A stretch of 64,000 nucleotides of DNA from Mesostigma viride (taxonomy: Eukaryota; Streptophyta; Mesostigmatophyceae; Mesostigmatales; Mesostigmataceae), in NCBI GenBank assembly GCA_009746045.1, contig RPFO01000901.1, positions 1-64,000 of the forward strand. The letters run 5' to 3'. The notes beneath the pieces are model-generated. The model was not told the origin of the DNA, did not search any database, and saw only the letters and a list, made by a program, of their open reading frames with translations. A program made the translations under genes and the position numbers. Positions 12,201 to 21,592 of the stretch are shown in pieces (positions within the stretch are counted from its first letter, which is position 1; every line of letters starts with the position of its first letter).

Positions 12201-15200
12201 TCGGCGCCACTTGGGTGGCGCCGAGTTTTGACGTCTTCCAGTTTTCATCTCTCGTCTTTTAGCTATCAACTGACCTCACCCTTGTGGAGGTCAGGGGGGA
12301 AATGGTTTAACTAACCCGAGGGTGAGCCTGGGTTGGGACAAAGTACCCCCATAGTTAGGTAGTTTAAGTTTTCTTTTTTGCATGTCCTACGTATTTTCGG
12401 CTGTAAGCCATGTAAGGAGATGTGGGTAGAGCAGGGGCACAGCTGCTATGGGCTGGCCCTGCAAGTTCACATAGTGTGCTCACCCAAGCATACAGATGGC
12501 CGTGTTGCCATCTGGTAGACAAGTCTGTGTTATTCCACCGTATAGAGCTAGCACACATATTGTAATAAATTTGAGGTTTTGTGGTGATGCATGCAAAGCA
12601 AAGCAAGGCCAGAAATGGATTCGGTGAGCTATGCTCATTTTATCTATGACTAACCTGCTGAGCGGAGAATGCAACCCTGTATAGCACGAAAATTAAAAAA
12701 AAAAAAAAAATCAGAAAAATATGTGCTTTTTTGTGGTGGCAGCGGTACCCCAGCCACCCACGAAGGGGTTGGCTGGACAGGTCTTTGCTATAAAAGGTGG
12801 GCTTCCATTCTAGGGAAGCAGGTTGTTTCATGTCCCACGTAGCTCTTACAAAAACCAGCATCTTCATTAAAACAATAAGTGGAAGCAGAAATGTGACACT
12901 ATTGACATGCCCGGAGGCACGCCGTTCAAGGCCCTTCATGAAGTACGTTGCCCCTAGAGGCAACCAAGACAAGGGTGGGTGGATGGGGAGCAAAGAAAGA
13001 GGCCGACAAAACCAGCCTGAGCGGCTTTTAGCTGCAAAACCTCCCTTATCCCTAGCTAACTGACGTCATTAAACCCTTATGTTCAGTGATGCTAGTAAGA
13101 CGCTAACCGTACAGACCGGGGGTAGAATATCCCGAATCTGCACGGCTAGTATTAAATAATGCGCAGGTTGTTCTTTTCAGGGGCACTGCACCTCACGCCC
13201 CGTTCCGCCCGGGTATAATCAACCCAAGCGCGGAACGCACATTTTATTTAATTCATTTTTCAACCATGCACTATACTGCATCTACTAATCACAAAAGCTC
13301 TAGCCAAACAGCTACGAGAAAACACTACGACCTATAAGCCGCTCATCCAGCGGCCTCTTGTTCCCGCTTTCACGTATAGAAGAAACTCCGTTCAAAGAAC
13401 CCCGATTCATGTCCCACGTAGCTCCCACAAAAACCAGCATCTTCATTAAAACAATAAGTGGAAGCATAAATGTGACACTATTGACATGCCTGGAGGCACG
13501 CCGTTCAAGGCCCTTCATGAAGTACGTTGCCCAATCACCCCCGCCCTGGCTTTCCCTTGAAGCCGCACTCCACCTTGCTCGTTGTCACAAGTGACCGCCC
13601 TGCCGCAAAACGGGAGCCCCCCCACATCGGGAGGCGTGTGCCCGGCGGCTGTGGATGCATGGCCAGGCCCAAAAAGGCCCAGCGCATTTGCACTGCGATT
13701 GCGCACCGCCAGCCTATCATGACCCCTCTCGGGGCCCCGAGTCGGTACCGCTATGGCCGTCTCCCCATAGACCCGGGGTGCTTCGAGAAAAAACGTGGAC
13801 CTAGCTCAGGCCCTGCCAGCCCGGATGCCCGAGGCCACAGCCCAGGGCACCTGGCTGAACGAGAGTCCGTTCAGCCAAGACCGCATTCCCCCCCGAGGTT
13901 TCTATGCGTGTGGAAAAAATTTCTATACTTAGGCGCTTTCCCCATCGCCGTCCCCAACCACCCCCCCCTCGGCGGAAGGCAATTGCGAAGTCTGCTGGCC
14001 AGCAGCAATTTCCGAAGAAAAAGCCTCAGGCCGCGGACCGAGACACGGGTCGCCAGTGCCAGCCATCCGGCTCCAACCCGGGGTGCAAGCATCCCCAGGT
14101 ACATACGGAGCACCAGCTCGCGCACTGGGCCGACCGAGCGACAAGCGAGCACCTGTCACGGCACCCACCAAAGACCCCAAGCTGGGGAAAAGGTGCGGAC
14201 CGGAGGTAATCATTTTCTTTTCTTTTAGTTACCCGGGCGAGGAACTACGCCTGGCCGGTTAACAACTGGAAGTCTCACCACTGGCCAAGTGGCCGGTGCA
14301 ACCAGTGCTTTGGGGATTTTGCTCCGCAGCCCCCATAGCTGCGGCTGCCGCCGCAACGACAACGAGCAAAGAAAGAGCTGCATCTACCAACCACGAAAGC
14401 TCTAGCCAAAAAGCTACGAGAAAACACTACGACCTATAAGCCGCTCAATCAGCAGCCTCTTGTTCCCGCATTCACGTATAGAAGAAACTCCGTTCAAAGA
14501 ACCCCGTTTCTTTTGCCTCCCACCCGCCCACCCTGGCGAAAGGGGATAGAGCAGGGGCACAGCTGCTGTGGGCTGGCCCTGCAAATTCACATAGTGTGCT
14601 CACCCAAGCATACAGATGGCCGTCTTGCCATCTGGTAGACAAGTCTGTGTTATTCCACCGTATAGAGCTAGCACACATATTGTAATAAATTTGATGTTTT
14701 GTGGTGATGCATGCAAAGCAAAGCAAGGCCAGAAATGGATTTAGTAAGTTTTATGCGACGTGCTTGCAAAGATTCGTAATGGTTTGCAGCGGCTGTGAAG
14801 CTAGGGACCTAGAGGGTTGGCTGGTTGCTTAGCTTATCTTTGGCTGATTGTTTTAGTGAGTCGTGATGAATCATTGTATATTGGACTCGGAGCGGCCCAA
14901 GGGGTCGACGGGCGAAATTTATGCTGGTCACTTTTAAGAACCTTGTACGACTACCTGTACGGTTAACGTACTAGCCTTGGGGTGCGTGGCCACGTTGGTT
15001 TGTAGCGGCGTTTTCAGCACTGTTCAGGCTGGCATGACGCGTGCTGGTGTTAATTAGTTTAGGATGATGTCAGCTTGTGTGCCGGTGGGCCATGCCGTAA
15101 GCAATCAATGATCCGCAATTGTTTCTTTCCCTCCCTCCCACCCTGGAGGCTTCTTGCTTCCATGTGGGGACTGAGAAACCTGAAGGCCACTGTAAGTGCT

Positions 15201-17753
15201 GCATCTGTGGTGGGGCTCTACTTATTGTATCAATCAAATGCTGGTCTTCTTGGGAGCTTAGTGATCGTAAATGTGTATCTGCAACACGTCAACCAGCGTA
15301 AACCAGAATCAGCAAATGCATGGAGCCTCAGTCATTTTTGTTCCTGGTGGCAGCCTCAAAAGTTAGGAAACACCTAACCGCTACTATTGAGTTCCTAGTT
15401 TGCTTCCTGATGTCACTCATGTCAGTCTTGTGTATGTGCAGACTGCCAGCAATGAGCATGTTCATGTGCAAGGGTAGCTGACATCGCCCCCCACGCACCC
15501 ATGCAACGGTTCCAACCTTTTGCCCGACATCGCCCCTCACGCACCCATGCAATGCTTCCAATGTTTGCAGCTGACATATCCCTTCATGCACCCATGCAAC
15601 GGTTCCAACGTTTGCCCCTTGTCTGCACGTGCAGGCGCTCGCGGGTAATGTTCGGAAGCAGATCAACGGCTGGCGCACCAAGCAGCAGGCGGTGAGTGCA
15701 GGCAGGGTTAGGGGTTCTTGCCATGTGCAGCGGTATTGGGCGCGCCAAGCAGCCGGCAGCCGGTGCGGGCAGTGGCGGGTGGCAAGAGTAGCCATGGGAA
15801 TTTGGGGGGAGAAGATGCGGTCGAGCTTGTGTCCTATTACTTGTGTTTCGGGGGAAGATGCGGTCGAGCTTGCGTCCTGTTACTTGTGTTAGTGGGGAAG
15901 ACGCGGTCGAGCCTGCGTCCTATTACTTGTGTTTGGGGGGAAGACGCGGTCGAGCCTGCGTCCTGTCACTTGTGTTTGGGGGGAAGACGCGGTCGAGCCT
16001 GCGTCCTGCTACTTGTGTTATGGGGGGAAGACGCGGTCGAGCCTGCGTCCTATTACTTGTGTTTGGGGGGAAGACGCGGTCGAGCCTGCGTCCTATTACT
16101 TGTGTTTTGGGGGAAGGTGCTGTCGAGCTTGCGTCCTATTACTTGTGTTTGGGGGGAAGACGCGGTCGAGCCTGCGTCCTGCTACTTGTGTTTGGGGGGA
16201 AGATGCGGTCGAGCCTGCGTCCTATTACTTGTGTTTTGGGGGAAGATGCGGTCGAGCTTGCGTCCTATTACTTGTGATATGGGGGAAGATGCGGTCGAGC
16301 CTGCGTCCTATTACTTGTGTTTTGGGGGACGGTGCGGTCGAGCTTGCGTCCTGTTACTTGTGTTTTGGGGGACGATGCGGTCGAGCTTGCGTCCTATTAC
16401 TTGTGTTATGGGGGAAGACGCAGTCGAGCCTGCGTCCTATTACTTGTGTTTGGGGGGAAGACGCGGTCGAGCCTGCGTCCTGCTACTTGTGTTTTGGGGG
16501 AAGGTGCGGTCGAGCTTTCGTCCTATTACTTGTGTTTTGGGGGGAGATGCGGTCGAGCTTGCGTCCTATACGGTTTCAGTTCCTGGTATTTTCTATCAGC
16601 AAAACACATCACATCCCAGCGGCGCCTCTCATCGTCGTGATCCACATGTGTGTATCACCCATGCTCTATGGCACTCTACTGTTTTCTCCTAGCCGCTGAT
16701 GCCCCGAATGGCCAGGAGCTTCTGATGTCATGTGCTGGTGCTGTGCGTTGCGCTAGTGTAGGCCCATGCAAAACCAAGGGGAATCCATGAATTCGAGGCA
16801 GCAAGTTAAATCATTGTGTGATAGGCCATGTTTGTTTCTGCAAATCTCCTAATGGTAATCTCCTTGCATTTTAGAAAAAGAATGGGCTGTCTGTTTATGT
16901 TTGGTGGCTTTATGGTGTGTGTGGGTGTCGGGGGGGGGGGGGGCAGAGCGCATGGGCATGGCTAAATGGAGAATACTGTAGTACAGCGCCAATGGTAGCA
17001 AAGGAAAAGTAAGACGTAGAGGGTTTTTTCTTCCTGTCATTGTTTGCATTTCTTTTTTTCCGTCTGGGTTGCCACCATGCCTGAGTCCTGCCGTGCTTGC
17101 CCATCCTGGCAATGTGCCCTGCCTATCGTGGCATTGGCTGCCTGTCCTGGGCCCCTGCAGCTGTCTGGGTTCAACCTGTCCACCGCCAACATGATGAAGC
17201 GCTACCTGCAGGTAGGGCAGCCACCGCCCCGCCAACTGTCCTTTTCCAGCAACATCTCATTCAGTCGGTTGTGAGCCTCACATCAGCGGGTGGTGTCACG
17301 AATTCGTTTGCCAGGGACAGTTGATTCAATACGTGATTACATGCTCACATTTCCTAAAGAAGTTCTACGGTGCTTCACCACCTCTGAAGCACAATGATTG
17401 ACGCTTCCTGTCTGTACTGAGAACATGTGAGTACATTGCGTTGATTCTGCCGTTGGGTTGCCGGTGGCAACACATAGACCTCCTGTGGGTACCACCAGAC
17501 AGCAGGATGGCATAATATCTGGCCTGTTGCAGTAGCTTGGAGTGGCGGTCAGCAAAAGATACAACTAGATATGGAAGATTTTACAAAAGTATCATGTATT
17601 GCCAGTGGAATGGTGGTCTCACAACTCATTGTGCTGTCCATGGCTGTGTTGCTGCCGCAGGGCAAGACACAGAATGTAGCGGGCGGTGGCTCCATGATCT
17701 CCCCTGATATCCTGCCCATGAACGATACACCATCGGCAGAGTTTCTAAATTAA
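6210..17753 (+). CDS. PGI: Glucose-6-phosphate isomerase, C-terminal four exons (partial gene)
   Basis: Glucose-6-phosphate isomerase interconverts glucose-6-phosphate and fructose-6-phosphate in glycolysis, gluconeogenesis and plastid starch metabolism. Four exons can be read: 6210-6368, 15635-15691, 17161-17211 and 17661-17753 (TAA). Each is bounded by AG/GT and all junctions are phase 0, so they join without a shift. Exon 1 holds the family region GNRPS...LYEHR-like and the PROSITE-type signature [12 protein letters not shown]. Exon 2 gives [19 protein letters not shown], and exon 3 gives [17 protein letters not shown], matching the GFNYSTTTLLxRYL end of the family. Exon 4 adds a 30-residue tail ([10 protein letters not shown]...SAEFLN) that I cannot match to the family from memory. 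N-terminal exons lie left of the window, so plastid or cytosolic targeting cannot be judged. Intron 1 (6369-15634) contains a whole DIRS retroelement, and intron 2 contains a minisatellite. Exons 1-3 are secure; exon 4 is the most plausible in-phase terminal exon. Confidence 0.9.
6343..6860 (+). repeat. Tandem copies of the PGI exon end plus splice donor
   Basis: The last ~30 bp of the PGI exon (encoding DQWGVELGK) and its GGCAAG/GTGAG donor are repeated downstream inside the intron. The exon proper ends at 6368. Further copies of the junction fall at about 6415, 6498, 6571, 6644, 6717, 6790 and, degenerately, 6853. The middle copies have a constant 73-bp period and share the linker GCATGCGACTGTAAAGGGC. 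Each copy retains a consensus 5' splice site. Because 73 is not a multiple of three, use of a distal donor would usually break the frame. Confidence 0.93.
6861..7754. other. PGI intron sequence, no feature recognised
   Basis: AT-richer, unique-looking intronic sequence between the donor repeats and the DIRS element. It contains short AT dinucleotide stretches around 7185-7210. I see no exon, RNA gene or transposon terminus here. Confidence 0.6.
7755..7960 (+). repeat. DIRS split repeat A1
   Basis: First copy of the A repeat, about 75-85% identical by eye to 12623-12829. Both copies contain the ACCCCAGCCACCCACG and GGGGTTGGCTGGACAGG blocks and then CTATAAAAGGTGGG, a TATA-like box followed by the sequence leading into gag. 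It probably holds the element promoter. Confidence 0.85.
8029..9375 (+). CDS. DIRS element Gag-like ORF
   Basis: This 448-codon frame starts at ATG ([17 protein letters not shown]) about 70 bp downstream of A1. The protein is basic at its N-terminus, with Ala/Gly/Pro-rich linkers and a helical middle (residues ~160-340) without transmembrane segments or catalytic motifs I recognise. Its position as the first ORF of a DIRS-like element, ahead of RT/RNase H, makes it the Gag candidate; such Gags are poorly conserved in sequence. Past about codon 350 the frame becomes Gln/Leu/Pro-rich and looks unlike the preceding part, while the neighbouring + frame ends with a Ser/Asn-rich tail. A late frameshift with a true end near 9183 is therefore possible. 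Confidence 0.6.
   Translation: MTTTVTAPKRIFIAKLKQAAKVRCTPKEAATAVQKIRGAGVWLEHIRKLNKGRAENVMDALERGFVSDWDGEDLVDVLAAQLGEAIAEPDPPASTGAVGTGGVSLPAGAEERGMVGLVVERRMAAQGQPTGMWPDLDRNIGRLLGTETGYATPVGGLPTRSGNALTGGDIGVLIAAVSKLLDQAKTPAATSPAAAATLGRLARTKGVALSGNAVSLLLSNMLEAVLPGMLDYAESVGGKSIRASLMLTMHGSSASGERRMLLLQMAGILDTMVTEFGYWATPRYEVILELAAAEYLAKLITACQLVDVGSTGWKGTPSAMLPFQEGGAMLASPAVRATMSMGKLQHKLEQGPRQEGAGRPLQQQQAIRERCLLPLPLPTPLPARDWWQQVCSGCRRDRMSRAFHACTLACQAVRAFNWMGARGRDPPAVDSACVPGPLQQAALDRWDR
9687..11212 (+). pseudogene. DIRS reverse transcriptase - RNase H region, frameshifted
   Basis: Three overlapping frames (9687-10244, 10272-10631, 10460-11212) together carry the polymerase. TIDDLHF near 10283 fits the catalytic YxDD box of reverse transcriptase. 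The third frame contains [15 protein letters not shown], with Asp near 10772, fitting the first catalytic Asp of a DIRS-type RNase H, and PNHINAR near 10985, fitting the conserved HIN-E segment of the same domain. At least two frame changes are needed to read through. Upstream RT motifs are hard to read, so this part is degenerate or badly frameshifted. Confidence 0.7.
11453..12231 (+). pseudogene. DIRS tyrosine recombinase, frameshifted
   Basis: This enzyme integrates DIRS-order elements in place of a DDE integrase. The first part (11453-11890) contains [17 protein letters not shown] with the box I catalytic Arg at about 11720. The second part (frame starting near 11962, ending TGA 12229-12231) contains [11 protein letters not shown] (His-x-x-Arg box II, from 12010) and RYIGLHRS with the nucleophilic Tyr at about 12114. 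All key residues are present, but the two halves are in different frames around 11890-11962, so this copy is broken unless the shift is a sequencing error. It is the last ORF before B1, as in PAT/Kangaroo elements. Confidence 0.85.
12424..12621 (+). repeat. DIRS split repeat B1
   Basis: Internal B copy, directly abutting A2. It matches 14544-14741 at roughly 97% by eye, including GAGCAGGGGCACAGCTGCT, CAAGCATACAGATGGCCGT and the terminal AAGGCCAGAAATGGATT. The adjacent B1-A2 junction is the expected template for the circular intermediate. Confidence 0.85.
12623..12829 (+). repeat. DIRS split repeat A2 (interrupted)
   Basis: Second A copy, ending GGTTGTTTC where a smaller element inserts. After that insert, TTTC and TTTTGCCT (14507-14518) continue exactly as in A1, so A2 would directly precede B2 without it. 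Confidence 0.85.
12830..14506 (+). mobile_element. Nested non-coding element with its own split repeats
   Basis: This 1.68 kb insert in A2 is flanked by TTTC on both sides (12826-12829 and 14507-14510). Inside, a1 (12830-12953, starting ATGTCCCACGTAGCTC) recurs as a2 (13409-13532), and b1 (about 13273-13404, containing AAAGCTCTAGCCAAA and AACTCCGTTCAAAGAACCCCG) recurs as b2 (about 14377-14506). The order a1-b1-a2-b2 imitates a DIRS/PAT split repeat, with b1 and a2 adjacent. Unlike the canonical form, about 845 bp separates a2 from b2, and no gag, RT or recombinase is visible, so it would depend on enzymes supplied in trans. Open frames in it are GC-driven and not recognisable. Confidence 0.72.
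14544..14741 (+). repeat. DIRS split repeat B2 (3' terminus)
   Basis: Terminal B copy. It ends AATGGATT, after which unique intron sequence (TAGTAAGTTTTATGCG) begins. Confidence 0.83.
14742..15482. other. PGI intron sequence, no feature recognised
   Basis: Unique intron sequence between the DIRS element and the repeats before PGI exon 2. Short open frames here have no recognisable motif, and no PGI residues are missing between exons 1 and 2, so no exon is expected. Confidence 0.6.
15483..15630 (+). repeat. Short tandem repeat upstream of PGI exon 2
   Basis: About three copies of a ~54-bp unit containing CACGCACCCATGCAACGGTT and ACATCGCCC. It ends just before the splice acceptor at 15634. 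Confidence 0.8.
15795..16575 (+). repeat. 42-bp intronic minisatellite, about 18 copies
   Basis: The unit is about 41-43 bp: GGGGGAAGACGCGGTCGAGC then CTGCGTCCTATTACTTGTGT. Copies vary at GAC/GAT, TATT/TGTT/TGCT and the number of Gs. The open frames running through it are a by-product of the repeat, not genes. It lies in PGI intron 2. Confidence 0.93.
16576..17160. other. PGI intron sequence with a G homopolymer
   Basis: Non-repetitive intron. The only structure seen is a run of about 14 G at 16930-16943, after a GTGTGTG stretch. No gene is seen on either strand. Confidence 0.6.
17212..17660. other. Last PGI intron
   Basis: 449-bp intron with GT (GTAGGGCAG) and AG (GCTGCCGCAG) ends joining phase-0 exons. 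Nothing else is recognised in it. Confidence 0.7.
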
Positions 17754-18137
17754 AAGGCTTGCTTTTGCCGATTTGGTCGCCACAGCCATGGTTGAAGTTT
17801 TCCACCTCCTGTATGTGTTTCTGACGTATAGTTGTCAACCGCATAAATGTATTGAACGGGGAAAGGACATGTAGGAATGTTCCTGAACGGAATATGCACC
17901 GTGTCAACAACGGCCAAGTTCACCGAAAACCAACATGAATTGGGAACGCGCTCCATCAACGGAATGTTTGTTTGCTATAATCTATGTAATCACCTAATTA
18001 GCCCATGGCCAACCATTTCAGCCTTCAATGTATAAGAGGTGCGCGACAGCCCAGTGCTGGCATGACAGATGTCCTCAAGAGTTCTGCAAGAGCTTGATCT
18101 TAAGTCAAGACAAGGACTGGGGGAATGGGGAATCCCT
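17754..18137 (+). other. PGI 3' untranslated and downstream region
   Basis: Follows the PGI TAA. A TGTAA motif, the usual green-algal polyadenylation signal, occurs at 17985-17989, about 230 bp after the stop. The first retrotransposon LTR begins at 18138. Confidence 0.5.
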
Positions 18138-18728
18138 TGTTACGTCCCAGCCCAGACTCCTAACTTGAGCTACGTAGCGAACGATCCATCCTGCCGGAGT
18201 TAGGAAGATTCAAGGTGGCCTAATGTAGATTGCGCTTCACAACGTGAGTCATGAGATGTCTGGCACCGCGGCTTGATGCCAAGCTAATTGATACACAATT
18301 ATAATGGCTAGCAAGACCAATTACAAATGGATAGTTGCCCCAGGTTCAATATGAAGGCGTCATCGCACTTGACGTTCATCAAACCAAGAGGACGAGACTC
18401 TCGTCCTTGGACTAATTCAACCTAGACATGTGACGGCGCAGATACAGCACCGACCCTCTAGAGAATTCCAAAGCATGCATTCCACGCAAGATCCTCGGGC
18501 CGACATCGACCCTCAACTACAGGATCCACGCATATAAGTACAGGCAAGATCTCAACTGGCGCGGCGCAACTGCACCGGCCCCTAGAAGGTCGCACATAAC
18601 GACCTAGGACCAAAATAACCAGTCCAAATCACATGACTATCAAGATCCATACAAAGTGGAACAACATGCCAAACTGCCTTAGTAATTTATTCCATTGTTG
18701 CGCCCGTTCTAAGGGTCGGGCCGCAACA
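18138..18728 (-). repeat. 3' LTR of Ty3/gypsy element A
   Basis: A 591-bp segment with imperfect terminal inverted repeats: it begins TGTTACGTCCC and ends GGGCCGCAACA on the + strand. On the - strand it is immediately preceded by a purine tract (complement of CTCCTCCCCCTCC, 18729-18741), as expected for a polypurine tract before a 3' LTR. The matching 5' LTR is not in the window. Confidence 0.68.
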
Positions 18729-18950
18729 CTCCTCCCCCTCCGCGGGGGTCGGTAGTCCCTACCGTAAGATAGAGAAGAAACAAGGTATCATTCACTACTA
18801 TAAGAGTACTATGTCCCAACCCCGGTCCGCCCACGGGTTAGTAATACCAATTCCTCTAGAGGTTGATACACAGGACCAACCCTGACTTAGTAGAATGAAA
18901 CAGGGTGACAGGATCATTCCGCTATCCGTCACATATCTCTCACAACCACC

Positions 18951-20678
18951 TTAACGCCTGGTGGCACGCCGTGGCTGTTGTTGCTGTGCGGCAATAAGGG
19001 CCTGACGGCCCGCTGGCGTCATAGTCCGAATCAGACAGCCGGGATGCGCCCGCAGGTCTGTCTCAAAGGCCACCTGGTAGGGCGACACCTTCTGCCGGCC
19101 GACCCTAGAGAACTCCACCCACGTGCCAGGGGGCCACATGGCCAAGAAACCGGTGAGGTACTGAGGGTGGGTGAACAACAGGGTCAAAGCCGATTTGTCC
19201 ACCACCCCACAGCGGTGGGCCCCCACAAAGTCCACCCCCATCTTGAACACAGCAGTGCGCACATGGTCCTCATCATAGACAGTCTTCAAGGTCCACGCGA
19301 AGTCCGGCGCCGTCTTGTCGAGGAAAGTGCGCCCATCCGCTGGAGCCACCTTAGGGGGCGCCACCGTGTGCGCCATCCCGTCCACATAGTACCTCCAGTC
19401 CCACCAGTCCTCCGTGCCGTACCGCACTATATGCCCCACAGTGAAGGGTAGGTGCGGGCTGGACGGCTGCGGCAACGGCACCGGCTGGAATGGTGAGAAG
19501 GTCATCTCCAGCTGCTCCCAGTATGCCCCACGGTCCACGGCACACCAGGATCCAGCTTGGAAAACCAGGGGTTCGGGCACATGCATTCCGGGAGGAACTT
19601 GGAGCTGCGGTCCCACAAAGTGCATACGCAGTTTCTCCGTGCGCGGGCCCCGCCGGTCCACCATGCTCCACCACCCTGCCAGCCTGAGGCCGGATGACGT
19701 TCCCCAGCGTCCACTCCTCATAAGGAAACCCGGGGGCACCGGATGCAGCATCGTAACCTCCTGACGTGGCGACCGACTGGTCCGCTGGACGACCCTGCTG
19801 AGCCATCAGTTGGCGGAGGAGATCTTGCTGATTCTGCACCGTTGCCACGAGTACGGCGTAGGGTACGGTGGGCTCCATTGGCACTATTGCGCCCTCCCCA
19901 CTGGGCCCCTCCGCGAAGCGCAGTGACGCATCAGCCCTGGCATGAGGGCCGCTGGGTTCCTCCGCGGAACGAGACGAATGCCGGTCAGCCCTGGCAGGCC
20001 CGCTGGGTCCCTCCGCGGAACGCGGCGAGCCGGCGGTTCAGCCCAGTGTCAGCCCGGGAACGGGGAAGCAACGAAACGGTGAAGGTCGGTTCCAGCTGTT
20101 CCGTCTCCGCGGGTCCACCCGAAGCCTCGCCGGAGGCCTCCCCCCTAGGATGCCGTGGTGCCCGCTCCTGTGTTGTCTCCACCGTCTCCTGTTGCCGTCG
20201 CTGCGCTTCCTCCCTCTCGAGGTCGCGCGCGGCGTCCCACGTCCGCTTCCATTGCAGATCGTCCCTACGGCTGGGTAGGGGCGGTGACGTTCGGCGGGAG
20301 CCGGGTCGCTCGTCGGCCCTCGGTGCTGGTTGAGATCGCGGACGCGGTGAGGACGAACGGCGGGGAACATGTCGTTCTGGCTCGCATCTTGTAGCTGGCC
20401 GACTCCGCTCACCCCACCCTGGCGCCGTCTGAGAAGGCCGGTGCTCCCGGCTGGGCTGCAGACCCCAACCTGTCGCGGGCGGAGGTGCGATGTAACGCAC
20501 CTCGGGACGGTGTCCTGGACCGCCCACCAACGGAGGAGGGTTCCGAGGTCGGTCACGAGGGGGAGAATCGTCTGAATCAGAGCCGTCACTCCCACTGTCT
20601 TGGTCCTCGTCGTCCATCTTCGCTATGCAATCCAATGCCATACGTGAGGGAATATTGCCCCTCCTGTTGGCACTTTTC
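18951..20678 (-). pseudogene. Element A extra ORF downstream of pol, C-terminal part
   Basis: Continues the element A gene that begins near 32060 and is interrupted by element B at the TTTTC target site. Two frames carry most of it. The first (20641-19985) is acidic and Ser/Asp-rich, then basic and Pro/Arg-rich. The second ends at 18951 and contains LEMTFSPFQP, WWDWRYYVDG, FTHPQYLTGFLAMWPPGTWV and VSPYQVAFETDLRAHPG. The C-terminal block resembles the equivalent region of element B (LTQHRYYWAFLGLFPDGVW, VSHYQAYLDV) by eye, so the two elements share a homologous post-pol gene. I recognise no known domain, transmembrane segment or signal peptide, so env is not supported. At least two frameshifts are present. 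Confidence 0.55.
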
Positions 20679-21222
20679 TGTTACGTCCTAAATTTCTACC
20701 GCCACCTCTACCTCTAATGGGCCTGATGCTACCTAAACTGGTCAGGCCTCCTCTACTCAAACCCCTAGCGAAAGACGAACGTGACGGAGCTGATCTCAAT
20801 GCATTAACGTATGTGTTACTGTAATACGCCATACAACCATTTACCAAAACCCGTTTACTCCAGGAATAGAGGAAGGAAACACCCTACACTGCCGTGACCC
20901 AAGCCTATATGTGTTAATTCATTTAACACACGCTGAGTGCACACACGAGGGGTAGAACGTGCATAAATGGTCACCAACGGTCCAACACGCTCGGGCCGAC
21001 ATGGCCCTCGCCTACAGATGCACGCTGGTCCACTACATTCTACCAAAGGATCAGGACCACTAGTAAAGTACGCGGCGCGGCGCCCAAAGGCACCCAATGT
21101 ACCACAGTACTGTTACGAGGACAATAGTGTCCCGGTAGGAGCTACACGTAAACCTAGGGACAACCGAGGCAAAAGACCTAATTTACGTCCGTAACTACAA
21201 CGAATTGTTACGCGACGTAACA
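20679..21222 (-). repeat. 3' LTR of element B
   Basis: 544 bp, same orientation as 30909-31452. The adjoining + sequence CCTCCCCCCCCCAC (21223-21236) reads on the - strand as the polypurine tract that primes plus-strand synthesis. Confidence 0.95.
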
Positions 21223-21592
21223 CCTCCCCCCCCACAAAGGTAGGGAGCCCTCTCCCTACGCACAGGGAGGAAAACAAGGGGTAGGAAACCTAATGCACCC
21301 AGCACACACCAACACAATCGGCAGACCATCCAAGATACAAGGCACCAACGTATTAACTCGGTCTCCACCACCACGCCGGGAGGTGTAGGGTTAGCCAGCA
21401 CCAAGCCTGGTGGTAGGTTCCCCTAACTGCCTGGAACAAAGTCCTTGCCGGGGGGAACGGCACTGGGCAGGACACACAGAGTAAACAAATCAGTACCAAG
21501 GACCAAGAACGACCAGTCAACTGGCCAGAACGTGAGGGCGACTCTATATACCGGAGGGACAACACCCTCAGGTCGGGCCTAAGGCCCTCTAT

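Larger units (their letters stand above)
7755..14741 (+). mobile_element. DIRS/PAT-like tyrosine-recombinase retrotransposon with split direct repeats
   Basis: The layout is A1 (7755 to about 7960) - coding region - B1 (about 12424-12621) - A2 (12623-12829, resuming at 14511) - B2 (about 14544-14741). A1 and A2 share the GGTGAGCT...CTATAAAAGGTGGG block. B1 and B2 share a block ending GCCAGAAATGGATT. This A1...B1A2B2 order is the split direct repeat of PAT-type DIRS elements, which include Volvox Kangaroo and Chlamydomonas TOC1 (family knowledge). The coding order gag - RT/RNase H - tyrosine recombinase agrees. No 4-6 bp TSD is seen at the ends, as expected for recombinase integration; only ATT is shared at both junctions. 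The element sits in PGI intron 1 in the same orientation as PGI. A2 is interrupted by a second element at 12830-14506, and the coding region has frameshifts, so this copy is probably not autonomous. Confidence 0.88.

Noticed and set aside
13527-14228. 233-codon frame in the nested split-repeat element
   Set aside because: Pro/Arg/Ser-rich, overlapped by open frames on both strands, no domain seen; probably GC-driven.
15483-16575. Regularly spaced repeats that could suggest a CRISPR array
   Set aside because: Eukaryotic intron; units are contiguous, without unique spacers, and vary as a minisatellite does.
15718-16699. Open frames of 256-324 codons with repeated Gly/Arg/Ala/Cys/Val/Leu units
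   Set aside because: Pure translation of the 42-bp minisatellite inside a PGI intron; several frames are open simultaneously.
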